Shown piece by piece: positions 43,583 through 52,761 of a stretch of 64,000 nt of DNA. The translations under genes and the position numbers were made by a program. The DNA comes from Bradyrhizobium nitroreducens (GTDB taxonomy: Bacteria; Pseudomonadota; Alphaproteobacteria; Rhizobiales; Xanthobacteraceae), in assembly GCF_002776695.1 (NCBI RefSeq), contig NZ_LFJC01000003.1:6983982-7047981 (forward strand), written 5' to 3'. Position 1 is the first letter of the stretch; every line of letters begins with the position of its first letter. The notes beneath the pieces were generated by a model. It was given only the letters and a program-made list of their open reading frames with translations. It was not told the DNA's origin and searched no databases.

Positions 43583-44673
43583 CAACCCGCCACCGCAGCG
43601 TGCCCGGCCTGATACCAGTGCATGATCTCGCGCGGGATATGGTGCAGCGAAACGACCTTCTCGACACCGCCAAAGGCGATGGCCTCCTTGGGCATGCCGA
43701 ACACCACGCAGCTCTCTTCGTCCTGCGCCCGCGTCGAGGCGCCGAGCTTGCGCATCTCCAGCATCCCGCGCGCGCCGTCGTCGCCCATTCCGGTCATGAT
43801 GACGCCGAGCGCATTGGCGCCGGCGTGCTGGGCCGCCGAGCGGAACAGCACGTCGACGGAGGGACGATGCCGCGACACCGGCGGACCGTCCTTGATCGCG
43901 ATCTGGTAGCGCAGGCCGATACGCTGGAGCAGCATGTGCCGGGCTCCGGGCGCGATATAGGCGCAGCCCGGCAACACCGGCTCACCATCCTCGGCCTCCT
44001 TGACCCTGATCTGGCAGACGCTGTCGAGCCGTTTGGCGAACGCCGCGGTGAATCCGGCCGGCATATGCTGGACGATGAGAAGCGGCGGACAATGCGCCGG
44101 CAGCATCTCGAGGACGTCGTTGAGCGCTTCGGTGCCGCCCGTCGAGGCGCCAATGCACACGATGCGTTCCGTCGTCGGCCGGGTCTTGCCCTGCACCGGC
44201 GGCGGGATGATGGCGTCGGCCGTCAGCTTCTTCTCGATGACCCGACGCTCCGAACGCGGACGCACCCGCGCGCGCGCCGCAGACTTCACGGCCTCGCGCA
44301 GCCGGGTCGAGCATTCGAGCAGCGCCTGCCGCGTGTCGATCTTCGGCTTCGGAACGATATCGACCGCGCCCGCCTCGAACGCCTCGAACATCACGTTGGA
44401 GCCCTCTTCGGTGAGCGAGGAGCAGATGATCACCGGGATCGGACGCTGCGCCATGATCTTGCGCAGGAACGTCATGCCGTCCATGCGCGGCATTTCGAGG
44501 TCGAGGATCATGACGTCCGGAATCTCGTCCTGCAGACGCTTCGCTGCCACGAACGGATCCGAGGCCGTTCCCATCACCTCGATATCGCGGTCTTCGGACA
44601 GGATCGTCAGAAGGATTTGGCGCACCGACGCCGAATCGTCCACGATCAGCACGCGAACTTTCTGCTTCGGCAT
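43582..44673 (-). CDS. cheB: Chemotaxis response regulator protein-glutamate methylesterase CheB
   Basis: 363 residues from ATG 44673 (MPKQKVRVLIVDDSASVRQI). Receiver domain (1-120) with phospho-acceptor D58 in VMILDLEMPRMDG and conserved SSLT after it. The methylesterase domain has the Ser-His-Asp triad: IGASTGGTEAL (Ser), QHMPAGFTAAF (His) and MTGMGDDGARG (Asp). It removes methyl groups from or deamidates the receptors when phosphorylated by CheA. cheR is 17 bases upstream; the stop overlaps the next gene's start. Confidence 0.96.
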   Translation of the reverse strand: MPKQKVRVLIVDDSASVRQILLTILSEDRDIEVMGTASDPFVAAKRLQDEIPDVMILDLEMPRMDGMTFLRKIMAQRPIPVIICSSLTEEGSNVMFEAFEAGAVDIVPKPKIDTRQALLECSTRLREAVKSAARARVRPRSERRVIEKKLTADAIIPPPVQGKTRPTTERIVCIGASTGGTEALNDVLEMLPAHCPPLLIVQHMPAGFTAAFAKRLDSVCQIRVKEAEDGEPVLPGCAYIAPGARHMLLQRIGLRYQIAIKDGPPVSRHRPSVDVLFRSAAQHAGANALGVIMTGMGDDGARGMLEMRKLGASTRAQDEESCVVFGMPKEAIAFGGVEKVVSLHHIPREIMHWYQAGHAAVAG

Positions 44674-44690
44674 TTTGGGCGGCGCTCCGG

Positions 44691-45545
44691 CTAGACTTGG
44701 AAAATGGTTGGCTGAACCTGCTTCAGCCCAGGCACGGCACTGTGAATCATCGATTCCGAATGTCCAACCAGCAAATAGCCGCCCGGGCGCAAATGGCTGC
44801 ACAACTGCTCCACCACCTTGCGCTGCGTCTCCCGTTCGAAATAAATCAAGACGTTGCGACAGAAAATGATGTCGACGTCGCGGTCGACCGGGTAGGACTT
44901 GTCCATGAGGTTCATCCGCATGAAGTGCGTCATGCGCCGAAGCTCCGGCACGACCCGCACCTCACCGCGCGACTTGTCCCGCGACGACGAAAAGTACCGC
45001 TTCACGAATTGCTCCGGCACGGGAGCGAGCACGTCGCGGGTGTAAATCGCCGTCTTGGCAAGACGCAGCACCGCGGTCGAGATGTCGGTCCCGAGGATGC
45101 GGTACTGGAAACGCGAGCCGTTCCGCGTCATGTCGTCCAGCACCATCGCGGTGGTGTAGGCCTCCATGCCGGTGGAGCTCGCCGAGCTCCAGATCTTCAG
45201 GTTCGCGTTCTTCCGTCCGTGCGACCTCAGCAAGGCAGGAATGGCGATGTCCCGCATGAACGCGAAGTGCTGCGGCTCGCGGAAGAAGTCGGTCTTGTTG
45301 GTCGTCACCACATCGATGAGATGGGTGAGCTCGGTGTCGAAATGGTCCGCCTCGAACAGGTTCTCGACATATTCGTTGAGATCGGAGAAATTAAGCGCGC
45401 GCACGCGCTTGTGCAGCCGTCCCTCCAGCATCAGCCGCTTACCCTGAGGCAGCTTGATGCCGACCTGGCCTTCGATCAATTCGGCGATGGTCCGGAAGTG
45501 GCGGTCGGACAGATGCACGGCCGTGTCCTGTATGGCAGGCATCAT
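44691..45545 (-). CDS. cheR: Chemotaxis protein methyltransferase CheR
   Basis: 284 residues, standard size. The N-terminal helical CheR_N (about 10-75, with KLPQGKRLMLEGRLHKRVRA) is followed by the SAM-binding domain: TNKTDFFREPQHF, LKIWSSASSTGMEAYTTAMV, FQYRILGTDISTAVL, DIIFCRNVLIYFERETQRKV and GGYLLVGHSESM. It methylates glutamates of the MCPs encoded upstream. Two adjacent ATGs are possible starts. Confidence 0.96.
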   Translation of the reverse strand: MMPAIQDTAVHLSDRHFRTIAELIEGQVGIKLPQGKRLMLEGRLHKRVRALNFSDLNEYVENLFEADHFDTELTHLIDVVTTNKTDFFREPQHFAFMRDIAIPALLRSHGRKNANLKIWSSASSTGMEAYTTAMVLDDMTRNGSRFQYRILGTDISTAVLRLAKTAIYTRDVLAPVPEQFVKRYFSSSRDKSRGEVRVVPELRRMTHFMRMNLMDKSYPVDRDVDIIFCRNVLIYFERETQRKVVEQLCSHLRPGGYLLVGHSESMIHSAVPGLKQVQPTIFQV

Positions 45546-45687
45546 GGCCGACGGCCCTCGTCCGGGATGGCCGCCTGCACTGAATGTCGGGCCATCCTGG
45601 CCATGTTGAATCCCACGCGTTCACGTAACCACTGAAAGCGAACCGGTCCGCACCGAACGAACCGGTCCGCAGGCGCCCTCGCGGGTC

Positions 45688-47487
45688 CTAGCGCTGGAAA
45701 TCGGCGTCCCGATCATCCTCGCCGTCATGCATGTCGAAGGCGAAGCCACCGCCACCGGCGGCCTTCACGGCCCGCGCCGGCTTGGCCTGCACGACCTTCT
45801 TGGTCGGACGCTCGACGGCCGCCATGGTGGCAGCCTTGGCCCGCAGCTGACTGACCGCCCGATCGATCGGCGCCGGGCCCCGTCCGCCCTGCTCGATGCG
45901 GAAATAGGCAATCGTGGACTGCAACTGCTCGGCCTGCGAGGCGAGCTCCTCCGAGGTCGAGGACACCTGCTCGGAGGCGCTGGCGTTCTGCTGACCGACC
46001 TTGTCGAGCTGCTGAATCGCCTGGTTGATCTGAGCCGAGCCGACGTCCTGCTCGCGGCAGGCGGCGGTGATCTCCTCGACGAGTTCGGCGGTCTTCTTGA
46101 TGTCTGGGACGAGCTTGGCGAGCATCGCGCCGGCCTCCTGCGCGACCTTCACGGTCTCGGACGACAGCGATCCGATCTCTGCCGCGGCGGCCTGGCTGCG
46201 CTCGGCGAGCTTGCGCACTTCGGAAGCGACCACCGCAAAACCCTTGCCGTGCTCGCCGGCGCGGGCGGCTTCGACCGCAGCATTGAGCGCCAGCAGGTCG
46301 GTCTGCCGGGCAATCTCCTGCACGATCGTGATCTTCTCGGCGATGGTCTGCATCGCGTCGACGGCGCGGCCGACGGCTGCGCCGGAAGCCTCCGCGTCCT
46401 TGGCGGACTGCGCGGCGATCTTCTCGGTCTGGTTGGCGTTGTCGGCATTCTGCTTCACGTTCGAGGCCATCTCCTCCATCGAGGAGGACGCTTCCTCGGC
46501 GGACGAAGCCTGCTCGGTCGCGCCCTGCGACAGCTGCTCGGCGCTGGCGGAGAGTTCCTGGCTGCCGGCGGAGACGTTCTGGGCCGCGGTGAGCGCTTCC
46601 GACACGATCTGGCGGAGCTTCATGACCATGCGTTCCAGTGCGAGGCCCAGCGTGTCCTTGTCCGACAGCGGCTTGGCTTCGACCATCAGGTTGCCCTGCG
46701 AGATCTCGTTGGCGAGGGCGGCGGTCTGGTTCAGGTTCACCGTCATCGTATTGAGTGACTTGATGAGATCGCCGATTTCATCATTGCTGGAAGACTCGAT
46801 CTTCTGGCTGAGATCGCCGATTGCCACGGCGTCAGCGAGGCTCACCGCGCTGGAAAGCGACCGACTGATGTTCAGCGCCATCCAGACCGCGGCACCGACG
46901 GCGATCACCAGCGAAGCGAGAATCAGGGAGAGCAGAATGATCGTGGCGCGGCTCCCCTCAACTCTGGCCTGTTCGCTCTCGGCGGCCATCTGCTTCTTGA
47001 CATAGGTGATGTAATCGCTCGCCGCGTTGAGTGCCGGCGTGGTGGCCTTCAGGCCTTCGGTCATCGAGCGCTCGCCCGCCTTGGCGCGATCGTGCTTTGC
47101 CAGCGCGAGTGTTTGATCCTGGACGTTGTTCGCATTTGCATATGCCGCAGCGAACGTCTCGATCATCTTCCTGCCGGTCTCGCTTGCGCTGCCAAAGACC
47201 TCGTCCTTCACCTTCATCGCGCGCTCGCGGAGCTGGGTGATCTGGGCGATGAATTTGTCCTGATCGGCATCGGCAGCCAGGATGGTGTTCTTTTCCGCAC
47301 GCACCTGAAGCAGCACGGCTTCCTGAAGCTCGCCGACTTTCGCCAGCCGGCCGGCCCGGGCCGAGAGGTGCTCGGCCGTCGTGACCATCTCGTTCAACTT
47401 CAGGTACGCGACGCCGCCGGCGATCATGGACAGCAGGATGACGACGCCGAAGGCGCTGGCAAGCTTGGCTTTGACGGTGAATCTCAT
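45688..47487 (-). CDS. Methyl-accepting chemotaxis protein with tandem HAMP
   Basis: 599 residues. TM1 (about 9-30), periplasmic four-helix bundle (4HB_MCP) to about 180, TM2 (about 185-210). The first HAMP (ISRSLSSAVSLADAVAIGDL) is followed by a second HAMP-like unit (NQTAALANEISQGNLMVEAK), then the signalling hairpin with tip TDLLALNAAVEAARAGEHGK. The C-terminus ends GGGGFAFDMHDGEDDRDADF-QR, with no NWETF-type CheR tether. Its signalling domain is nearly identical to that of the MCP at 48.1-49.8 kb. Confidence 0.93.
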   Translation of the reverse strand: MRFTVKAKLASAFGVVILLSMIAGGVAYLKLNEMVTTAEHLSARAGRLAKVGELQEAVLLQVRAEKNTILAADADQDKFIAQITQLRERAMKVKDEVFGSASETGRKMIETFAAAYANANNVQDQTLALAKHDRAKAGERSMTEGLKATTPALNAASDYITYVKKQMAAESEQARVEGSRATIILLSLILASLVIAVGAAVWMALNISRSLSSAVSLADAVAIGDLSQKIESSSNDEIGDLIKSLNTMTVNLNQTAALANEISQGNLMVEAKPLSDKDTLGLALERMVMKLRQIVSEALTAAQNVSAGSQELSASAEQLSQGATEQASSAEEASSSMEEMASNVKQNADNANQTEKIAAQSAKDAEASGAAVGRAVDAMQTIAEKITIVQEIARQTDLLALNAAVEAARAGEHGKGFAVVASEVRKLAERSQAAAAEIGSLSSETVKVAQEAGAMLAKLVPDIKKTAELVEEITAACREQDVGSAQINQAIQQLDKVGQQNASASEQVSSTSEELASQAEQLQSTIAYFRIEQGGRGPAPIDRAVSQLRAKAATMAAVERPTKKVVQAKPARAVKAAGGGGFAFDMHDGEDDRDADFQR

Positions 47488-47541
47488 GTCAGTCTCGTTG
47501 GTTTCAAATTGGGGGTGCTTACGCTCACGCGATACAAAAAC

Positions 47542-48030
47542 TCAGGCAGCCCGCGACGCATCCGCGCCGGCCTCGCGCGCTTCCGGGATCCTGTCGTTCG
47601 CCATCAGCTTGGCGAGATCGAAGATCACGACGAACTTCTCGCCCTTGCGGCCGATGCCGGCGGCATAGTCGGACTGCCATTTCCCGCCGACTTCGGGCAC
47701 GGGCTCAATCGCCTGCTCGTCAATGTCGGTGACCTCGAACACGCAGTCGGCGACGAAGCCGACGCCGACCAGACGGTCCTTCATCGGCACGTCGAGGATG
47801 ATGATGCGGGTCGCTTCCGTGGCGGCTACGGTCGGCAGGCCGAGCTTGGTCCTGAGATCGACGATCGGATAGCCGCTGCCGCGCACGTCGATCATGCCGA
47901 GCAGGAAGTTCGGGGCGTGCGGAAGCCGCGAGATCGGCCGCATGTCGAGGATCTCACGGACATTGCGGATGCTGATGCCGAACGTCTCGCCGGCAAGCCC
48001 GAGCGTCAGATATTGCGAGGTTGCGGCCAT
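47542..48030 (-). CDS. cheW: Chemotaxis coupling protein CheW
   Basis: 162 residues from ATG 48030 (the frame is open 16 codons upstream). CheW fold blocks: QYLTLGLAGETFGISIRNVR, EILDMRPISRLPHAPNFLLG, MIDVRGSGYPIVDLRTKLGL, FVADCVFEVTDIDEQAI and the last strand EKFVVIFDLAKLM. It bridges MCPs to CheA. Located between the two MCP genes; a second cheW lies next to cheA. Confidence 0.94.
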   Translation of the reverse strand: MAATSQYLTLGLAGETFGISIRNVREILDMRPISRLPHAPNFLLGMIDVRGSGYPIVDLRTKLGLPTVAATEATRIIILDVPMKDRLVGVGFVADCVFEVTDIDEQAIEPVPEVGGKWQSDYAAGIGRKGEKFVVIFDLAKLMANDRIPEAREAGADASRAA

Positions 48031-48095
48031 GATGCAGTCCGGGGTTCCGAGGGTTTGGAAACGAGTGCGGTCCGGCACGAGGCCGGACCGGTTGA

Positions 48096-49796
48096 TCAGC
48101 GTTGGAACTCGGCGTCGCGATCGTCTTCGCCGTCGTTCATGTCGAAGGCGAAGCCACCGCCGCCACCGGCGACCTTCATCGCACGCGCCGGCTTGCGGGC
48201 AGGCATCGGCTTCTTCGCTCCGCGATCGGCGGCCGCCATGTGCGCGGCCTTGGCGCGAAGCTGACCCACGGCGCGATCGATCGGCTCGACCACCGCTTTC
48301 TCCTTGCGCGCGCCGTCCTCGATCCGGAAGAACGAGATCGTGGACTGGAGCTGCTCGGCCTGCGAGGCGAGCTCCTCGGACGTCGAGGACACCTGTTCGG
48401 ACGCGCTGGCGTTCTGCTGGCCGACCTTGTCGAGCTGCTGGATCGCCTGGTTGATCTGGGCCGAGCCGACGTCCTGCTCGCGGCAGGCCGCAGTGATCTC
48501 CTGCACCAGCTCGGCGGTCTTCTTGATGTCGGGCACGAGCTTGGACAGCATGTCCCCGGCCTCCTGCGCGACCTTCACGGTTTCCGTCGACAGCGTGCCG
48601 ATGTCGGCGGCTGCCGCCTGGCTACGCTCGGCAAGCTTGCGCACTTCAGAAGCCACCACGGCAAAGCCCTTGCCATGCTCGCCGGCGCGCGCGGCCTCGA
48701 CTGCCGCGTTGAGGGCGAGCAGGTCGGTCTGACGCGCGATCTCCTGCACGATCGTGATCTTCTCAGCGATGGTCTGCATCGCCTCGACGGCGCGGCCCAC
48801 CGCGACGCCGGATGCCTCCGCATCCTTGGCCGACTGAGCCGCGATCTTCTCCGTCTGGTTGGCGTTGTCCGCGTTCTGCTTCACGTTCGAGGCCATCTCC
48901 TCCATCGAGGAGGAGGCTTCCTCGGCGGACGAAGCCTGTTCCGTCGCACCTTGCGACAGCTGCTCGGCGCTGGCGGAAAGTTCCTGGCTGCCCGCGGAGA
49001 CGTTCTGCGCAGCCGTCAGCGCCTCGGCAACGATCTGCCGCAGCTTCTCGACCATCGCGTTCAAAGATCTGACCAGGTCGCCGATCTCGTCGTTGCTGGC
49101 GGAAGGAATGGTCTGATTGAGATCGCCATCGGCCACCGCGCCGGCGAGACTGACCGCCCGGCCGAGCGAACGGCTGATCGAGATCGAAATCCACAGCGCT
49201 GCGCCAATCGCAATCGCGAGCGAGATACCGAGCAGGGTCATCAACAGGAATTGCGCCTGATGCCCCTCTTCCTTCGACTGAGCGGCCTGATCGGCCATCT
49301 GCTTCTTCGTGTTCTGCACATAGACGCCCATCGACTCCAGCGCATCCGCGACCACCTTCCGCCCCTCGTTCATCGAGCGCTCGGTCGCCTTCGCCTTGTC
49401 CGTCCTCGCCAAGCGGATCGTCTCCTCCTGGTAGGCATTCATCTTGGCGTAGACGCCGGAGAAGGCGTCGAGCAGCTTCTTGCCCGCTTCACTCGCCAAC
49501 GCGTAGACTTCATCCCGGGTCTTCATCGCCTCGTCGCGGCGCTTGGCAGCGTCAGCAGCAAACTGCTGGGCCTCGGCGTCAGTCCCGAGAATCGCGTTCT
49601 TCTCCGCTCGAAGCTGGAGCAGAATGGTCTTTTCGATCTCGGTGGCCCTCTCCATGCGCTTGGCGCGCATGACCATGCTATCCGCCGTCGCCATCATGTC
49701 GCCGAGCTTCATGTAGGCCACGCCACCGGCGATCATGGACAGAACAATGACCAGGCCGAACGCGACGGCTAGTTTTGCCTTGACCGTAAATCTCAT
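48096..49796 (-). CDS. Methyl-accepting chemotaxis protein, single HAMP
   Basis: 566 residues. TM1 (about 9-30), four-helix periplasmic domain, TM2 (about 185-207), one HAMP (ISRSLGRAVSLAGAVADGDL), then the signalling domain with tip TDLLALNAAVEAARAGEHGK. The C-terminus is GGGGFAFDMNDGEDDRDAEF-QR. AGGGG lies 8 bases before the ATG. It lacks the second HAMP unit of its neighbour but is otherwise very similar after HAMP, indicating tandem duplication. Confidence 0.93.
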   Translation of the reverse strand: MRFTVKAKLAVAFGLVIVLSMIAGGVAYMKLGDMMATADSMVMRAKRMERATEIEKTILLQLRAEKNAILGTDAEAQQFAADAAKRRDEAMKTRDEVYALASEAGKKLLDAFSGVYAKMNAYQEETIRLARTDKAKATERSMNEGRKVVADALESMGVYVQNTKKQMADQAAQSKEEGHQAQFLLMTLLGISLAIAIGAALWISISISRSLGRAVSLAGAVADGDLNQTIPSASNDEIGDLVRSLNAMVEKLRQIVAEALTAAQNVSAGSQELSASAEQLSQGATEQASSAEEASSSMEEMASNVKQNADNANQTEKIAAQSAKDAEASGVAVGRAVEAMQTIAEKITIVQEIARQTDLLALNAAVEAARAGEHGKGFAVVASEVRKLAERSQAAAADIGTLSTETVKVAQEAGDMLSKLVPDIKKTAELVQEITAACREQDVGSAQINQAIQQLDKVGQQNASASEQVSSTSEELASQAEQLQSTISFFRIEDGARKEKAVVEPIDRAVGQLRAKAAHMAAADRGAKKPMPARKPARAMKVAGGGGGFAFDMNDGEDDRDAEFQR

Positions 49797-49832
49797 CTTC
49801 AGCCCCTACCGATCTCGCCCCGAGACCTTGTT

Positions 49833-50294
49833 TCAATTCAAGATACGTTCCATGTTCGGAACGATGACGAACTCTTCACGCCACTTCGCAATGAAGCGAA
49901 TGAACTCCGGCTTCCAATGCATGCCGACGCGAGGCGTCTGCTGCACGTCGGTCTGCGATATCTCGGTGACCTCGTAGACCTTGTCGGCGGTGACGCCGAC
50001 CAGGACAGGCTCGCCTTCGAGCTCGAGCTCTATGACGACGATGCGCGTGTCGGCGGAATCGTCGAGCTGCGGCATGCCGAAGCGAATGCGCAGGTCGGCG
50101 AGCGGAATGACGTTGCCGCGCACGTTGATCACGCTGGGAACGAAGGCCCGCGCACCTGCCACCTTGGTGACGGGAACGGGATCGATGATCTCGCGCACCA
50201 GGCCGGCGTCGAGCGCGAATTTCTCTTCGCCGAGGCCGATCATTACGACCTGCATCGCGCCCGACTGTCGCTCGCCAGTCAAACCCTCGTTCAT
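49833..50294 (-). CDS. cheW: Chemotaxis coupling protein CheW
   Basis: 153 residues from ATG 50294, which overlaps the cheA stop by one base (TGATG). CheW blocks: MQVVMIGLGEEKFALDAGLV, VREIIDPVPVTKVAGARAF, VINVRGNVIPLADLRIRFG, VTADKVYEVTEISQTDVQQ and EFVIVPNMERIL. The longer open frame upstream is a shadow of cheA in another frame. Adjacent to cheA, probably its main coupling partner. Confidence 0.94.
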   Translation of the reverse strand: MNEGLTGERQSGAMQVVMIGLGEEKFALDAGLVREIIDPVPVTKVAGARAFVPSVINVRGNVIPLADLRIRFGMPQLDDSADTRIVVIELELEGEPVLVGVTADKVYEVTEISQTDVQQTPRVGMHWKPEFIRFIAKWREEFVIVPNMERILN

Positions 50295-52399
50295 CACGCC
50301 GCCTCGCTGATGTGCTGCTTTTCGACCTTCGACTGCGCCAACGCGACGAGCTGCGCCACGTCGAGGATCAGCGCTGCCGTGCCGTCTCCCAGGATCGTTG
50401 CGCCGGAGAAGATCGTGACGTCGGAGTGCAGCTTGGAGAGCGACTTGATCACGGTCTGGTGGTTGCCGATGATCTGGTCGGCAACGAGACCGACGTGGGT
50501 TTCGCCGGTCGAGATGATGATCGTCTTCTGGTGCCGGTCGGGCGCACCGGATGCGGTCATGATCTCGCGCAACCGGAGGAAGGGCACGAGATTGCCGCGC
50601 ACGTTGAGGAAGTTGCGGCCGCGGGAGCGCTCGTCCTCGGCGGTCAGCTCGATGCATTCCTCCACCGCGGACAGCGGAATGATGTAGCGGCCCTCGCCGA
50701 CGCGGATCAGGAGACCTTCGATGATCGCGAGCGTCAGCGGCAGGCGCAGCGTCACGGTGGTGCCCTGACCCGGCCGGGTCGACAGGTCGATCGTGCCGCG
50801 CATGTTCTCGATGGTGCGCTTGACGACGTCCATGCCGACGCCGCGGCCCGACAGCGCCGAGATGGTCTGCGCGGTCGAGAACCCTGGGTGGAACAGGAAC
50901 TGGTGGATTTCGTGATCGGTCAGCACGGCGCCCGCCGCGATCAGCCCCTGCTCTTCCGCCTTGGCACGGATGCGCGCGGTGTTGAGGCCGCCGCCATTGT
51001 CCTTCACGGTGACGAGCACCTGCGCGCCGGAATGAACGGCGGCGAGCTCGATGCGGCCCTGCTCGGTCTTGCCGTTGGCAGTGCGCGTCGCGGTGTCCTC
51101 GATGCCGTGGTCGATCGCGTTGCGGATCAAGTGCACCAGCGGATCGGCCAGGCACTCGATCATGGTCTTGTCGAGCTCGGTGTCTTCGCCCGAGGTGACG
51201 AATTCGACGGGCTTGGACAGGTCCCGCGACAGATCGTGCACGAGGCGGCGGAAGCGGCCGAACAGCGAGCCAATCGGCACCATGCGCGCGCCCATCGTGG
51301 TGTCACGCAGAGAGGAGGCAAGGCGCTCGATTTCCTCGGCGATCATCTTGATCGAGAGGTCCGAGCCGGACGAAGCGAGCTGGGTCAGGCGCGCCTGGGC
51401 AATGACGAGCTCGCCGACGCGGTCCATCAGCTCGTCAAGACGCTCGGCCTGGACGCGGACGGTGGCAATGCCGCGATCGTCGCGCTTGGCCTCGGACTTC
51501 GGTTCAGGCTTCGATTCGGATTTCGGCTCCGCCTTGGCGACGGGTTGCTTGGCGACGGGTTGCTCGGCGACGGGCTGCTCGGCGACGGGCGCGGCGGCAG
51601 CCTCGACCACCGGCGCAGGCATTTCGGCCGCGGGAGCCAGTTCCTCGTCGAGCAGCTGGAACAGCGGCGCCGGCGCAGGCGCTTCGGAGTGCTCCAGGGG
51701 CGAGAGCGTCAGCTTCATCTCGTCCTGCACGAACATGAAGACGTCGTCGATCGCATCCTTGTCGCAGGCCGCGTGCAGCTTGACGTCCCATTTGAGATAG
51801 CAGTCTTCGGGGTCCATCTCGTCGAGGAAGGGGATGCCGTCGGTAATCGGCACGACGAAGCAGGGGCCGAGCTTGCAGAGATCTTCCAGCAGGTCGAGCG
51901 GGTTCGAGCCGTTGCGCAGGATGTGGGATTCGAATTCCAGATGGAGATGCCAGCCGGCCTGCTTGCTCTCAGCCGGAGCCAGCGCGGGCGCCTCGGCGAT
52001 CTCGACGACCGGAGCGGCAGGCTGGTCGGCCGAGACGAAGCGCTTGAGGTCGTCGAGGATGGCCTCGCCGATGATGTCATCGGTGGACTGGGGATCTTCG
52101 ATCAGCGCCCGGATGTAGTCCTTGGCGGCGAGCGCGACCGAGATCAGCTCCTGCGTCGGCCTGATCTCGCCCTTGCGGACGCGGTCGAAAGCGGTCTCGA
52201 ATTCGTGGGTGAAGGAGGCGACCTTGTCGAAGCCGAACATGGCGCCCGAGCCCTTGATGGTATGCAGGGCGCGGAAGGCGGAATCGACCAGCTCGCGGTC
52301 GTCGGGACGCTGACCGAGATCGAGCAGGGCTCCCTCAAGAACCTCGAAGAGCTCGCTGGCTTCCTGGCGAAAGACCTCGGTCGGATCCATCCCACTCAT
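50294..52399 (-). CDS. cheA: Chemotaxis histidine kinase CheA
   Basis: 701 residues from ATG 52399, which overlaps the cheY stop as ATGA. P1/HPt domain: phospho-accepting His46 in FRALHTIKGSGAMFGF. A middle domain (about 170-260) has WHLHLEFESHILRNGSNPLD. A P/A/E/K-rich linker contains four near-identical PVA(E/K)QPVA-type units. Dimerisation helices, then the kinase: HLIRNAIDHGIED (N box), DNGGGLNTARI, GRGVGMDVVKRTIENMRGT. The P5 CheW-like domain ends the protein. It phosphorylates CheY and CheB. Confidence 0.96.
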   Translation of the reverse strand: MSGMDPTEVFRQEASELFEVLEGALLDLGQRPDDRELVDSAFRALHTIKGSGAMFGFDKVASFTHEFETAFDRVRKGEIRPTQELISVALAAKDYIRALIEDPQSTDDIIGEAILDDLKRFVSADQPAAPVVEIAEAPALAPAESKQAGWHLHLEFESHILRNGSNPLDLLEDLCKLGPCFVVPITDGIPFLDEMDPEDCYLKWDVKLHAACDKDAIDDVFMFVQDEMKLTLSPLEHSEAPAPAPLFQLLDEELAPAAEMPAPVVEAAAAPVAEQPVAEQPVAKQPVAKAEPKSESKPEPKSEAKRDDRGIATVRVQAERLDELMDRVGELVIAQARLTQLASSGSDLSIKMIAEEIERLASSLRDTTMGARMVPIGSLFGRFRRLVHDLSRDLSKPVEFVTSGEDTELDKTMIECLADPLVHLIRNAIDHGIEDTATRTANGKTEQGRIELAAVHSGAQVLVTVKDNGGGLNTARIRAKAEEQGLIAAGAVLTDHEIHQFLFHPGFSTAQTISALSGRGVGMDVVKRTIENMRGTIDLSTRPGQGTTVTLRLPLTLAIIEGLLIRVGEGRYIIPLSAVEECIELTAEDERSRGRNFLNVRGNLVPFLRLREIMTASGAPDRHQKTIIISTGETHVGLVADQIIGNHQTVIKSLSKLHSDVTIFSGATILGDGTAALILDVAQLVALAQSKVEKQHISEAA
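51535..51597 (-). repeat. Tandem 15-bp repeat in the CheA linker
   Basis: Four head-to-tail copies of a 15-base unit, about ggcgacgggttgctt with small changes, encode repeated PVA(E/K)Q units on the minus strand. The first copies share the 'ttgctt/ttgctc' end, so recent slippage is likely. Linker length between the middle domain and the dimerisation domain is therefore expected to vary between strains. Confidence 0.7.
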
Positions 52400-52761
52400 G
52401 CGCGCACCAGCTTGCCGACCACTGCTAGCAACTGCTCCGGCTTGAAGGGCTTGGTGATCCAACCGGTGGCGCCGGCGCTCTTGGCTTCCTGCTTCACCGT
52501 GTCGTTGGATTCGGTGGTCAGGAACACGATGGGCATGCCGACCGCGCTCGGCAGCTTGCGCAGCGCCCGGATCAGCTCCAGCCCGTTCATCACGGGCATG
52601 TTGAGGTCGGTGATCACGAGGTCGAGCTTGCCGGCCTGCGCCTTGGCGAGCCCCTGCGCGCCGTCGCCGGCCTCGATCACGTTGTGACCGGCCGGCTCGA
52701 GCACGACCTTGATCATCTGCCGGATGCTTGGGGAATCGTCGACCGTGAGAATCGTGGCCAT
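52396..52761 (-). CDS. cheY: Chemotaxis response regulator CheY
   Basis: 121 residues, a stand-alone receiver domain. Conserved acidic pair VDDS (8-9), phospho-acceptor Asp52 in LVITDLNMPVMNG, Thr/Ser at 82-83 (FLTTES) and Lys104 (WITKPFKPEQ). The start shares one base with the STAS gene's stop. Its phosphorylated form would act on the flagellar motor or another output. It is the second gene of the operon. Confidence 0.95.
   Translation of the reverse strand: MATILTVDDSPSIRQMIKVVLEPAGHNVIEAGDGAQGLAKAQAGKLDLVITDLNMPVMNGLELIRALRKLPSAVGMPIVFLTTESNDTVKQEAKSAGATGWITKPFKPEQLLAVVGKLVRA

Noticed and set aside
41300..43612. 770-codon plus-strand ORF opposite the MCP-like gene
   Set aside because: Shadow frame; the minus-strand protein has coherent MCP-like helices and a coupled start.
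50312..52687. 791-codon plus-strand ORF opposite cheA
   Set aside because: Shadow of cheA, which has all kinase motifs.
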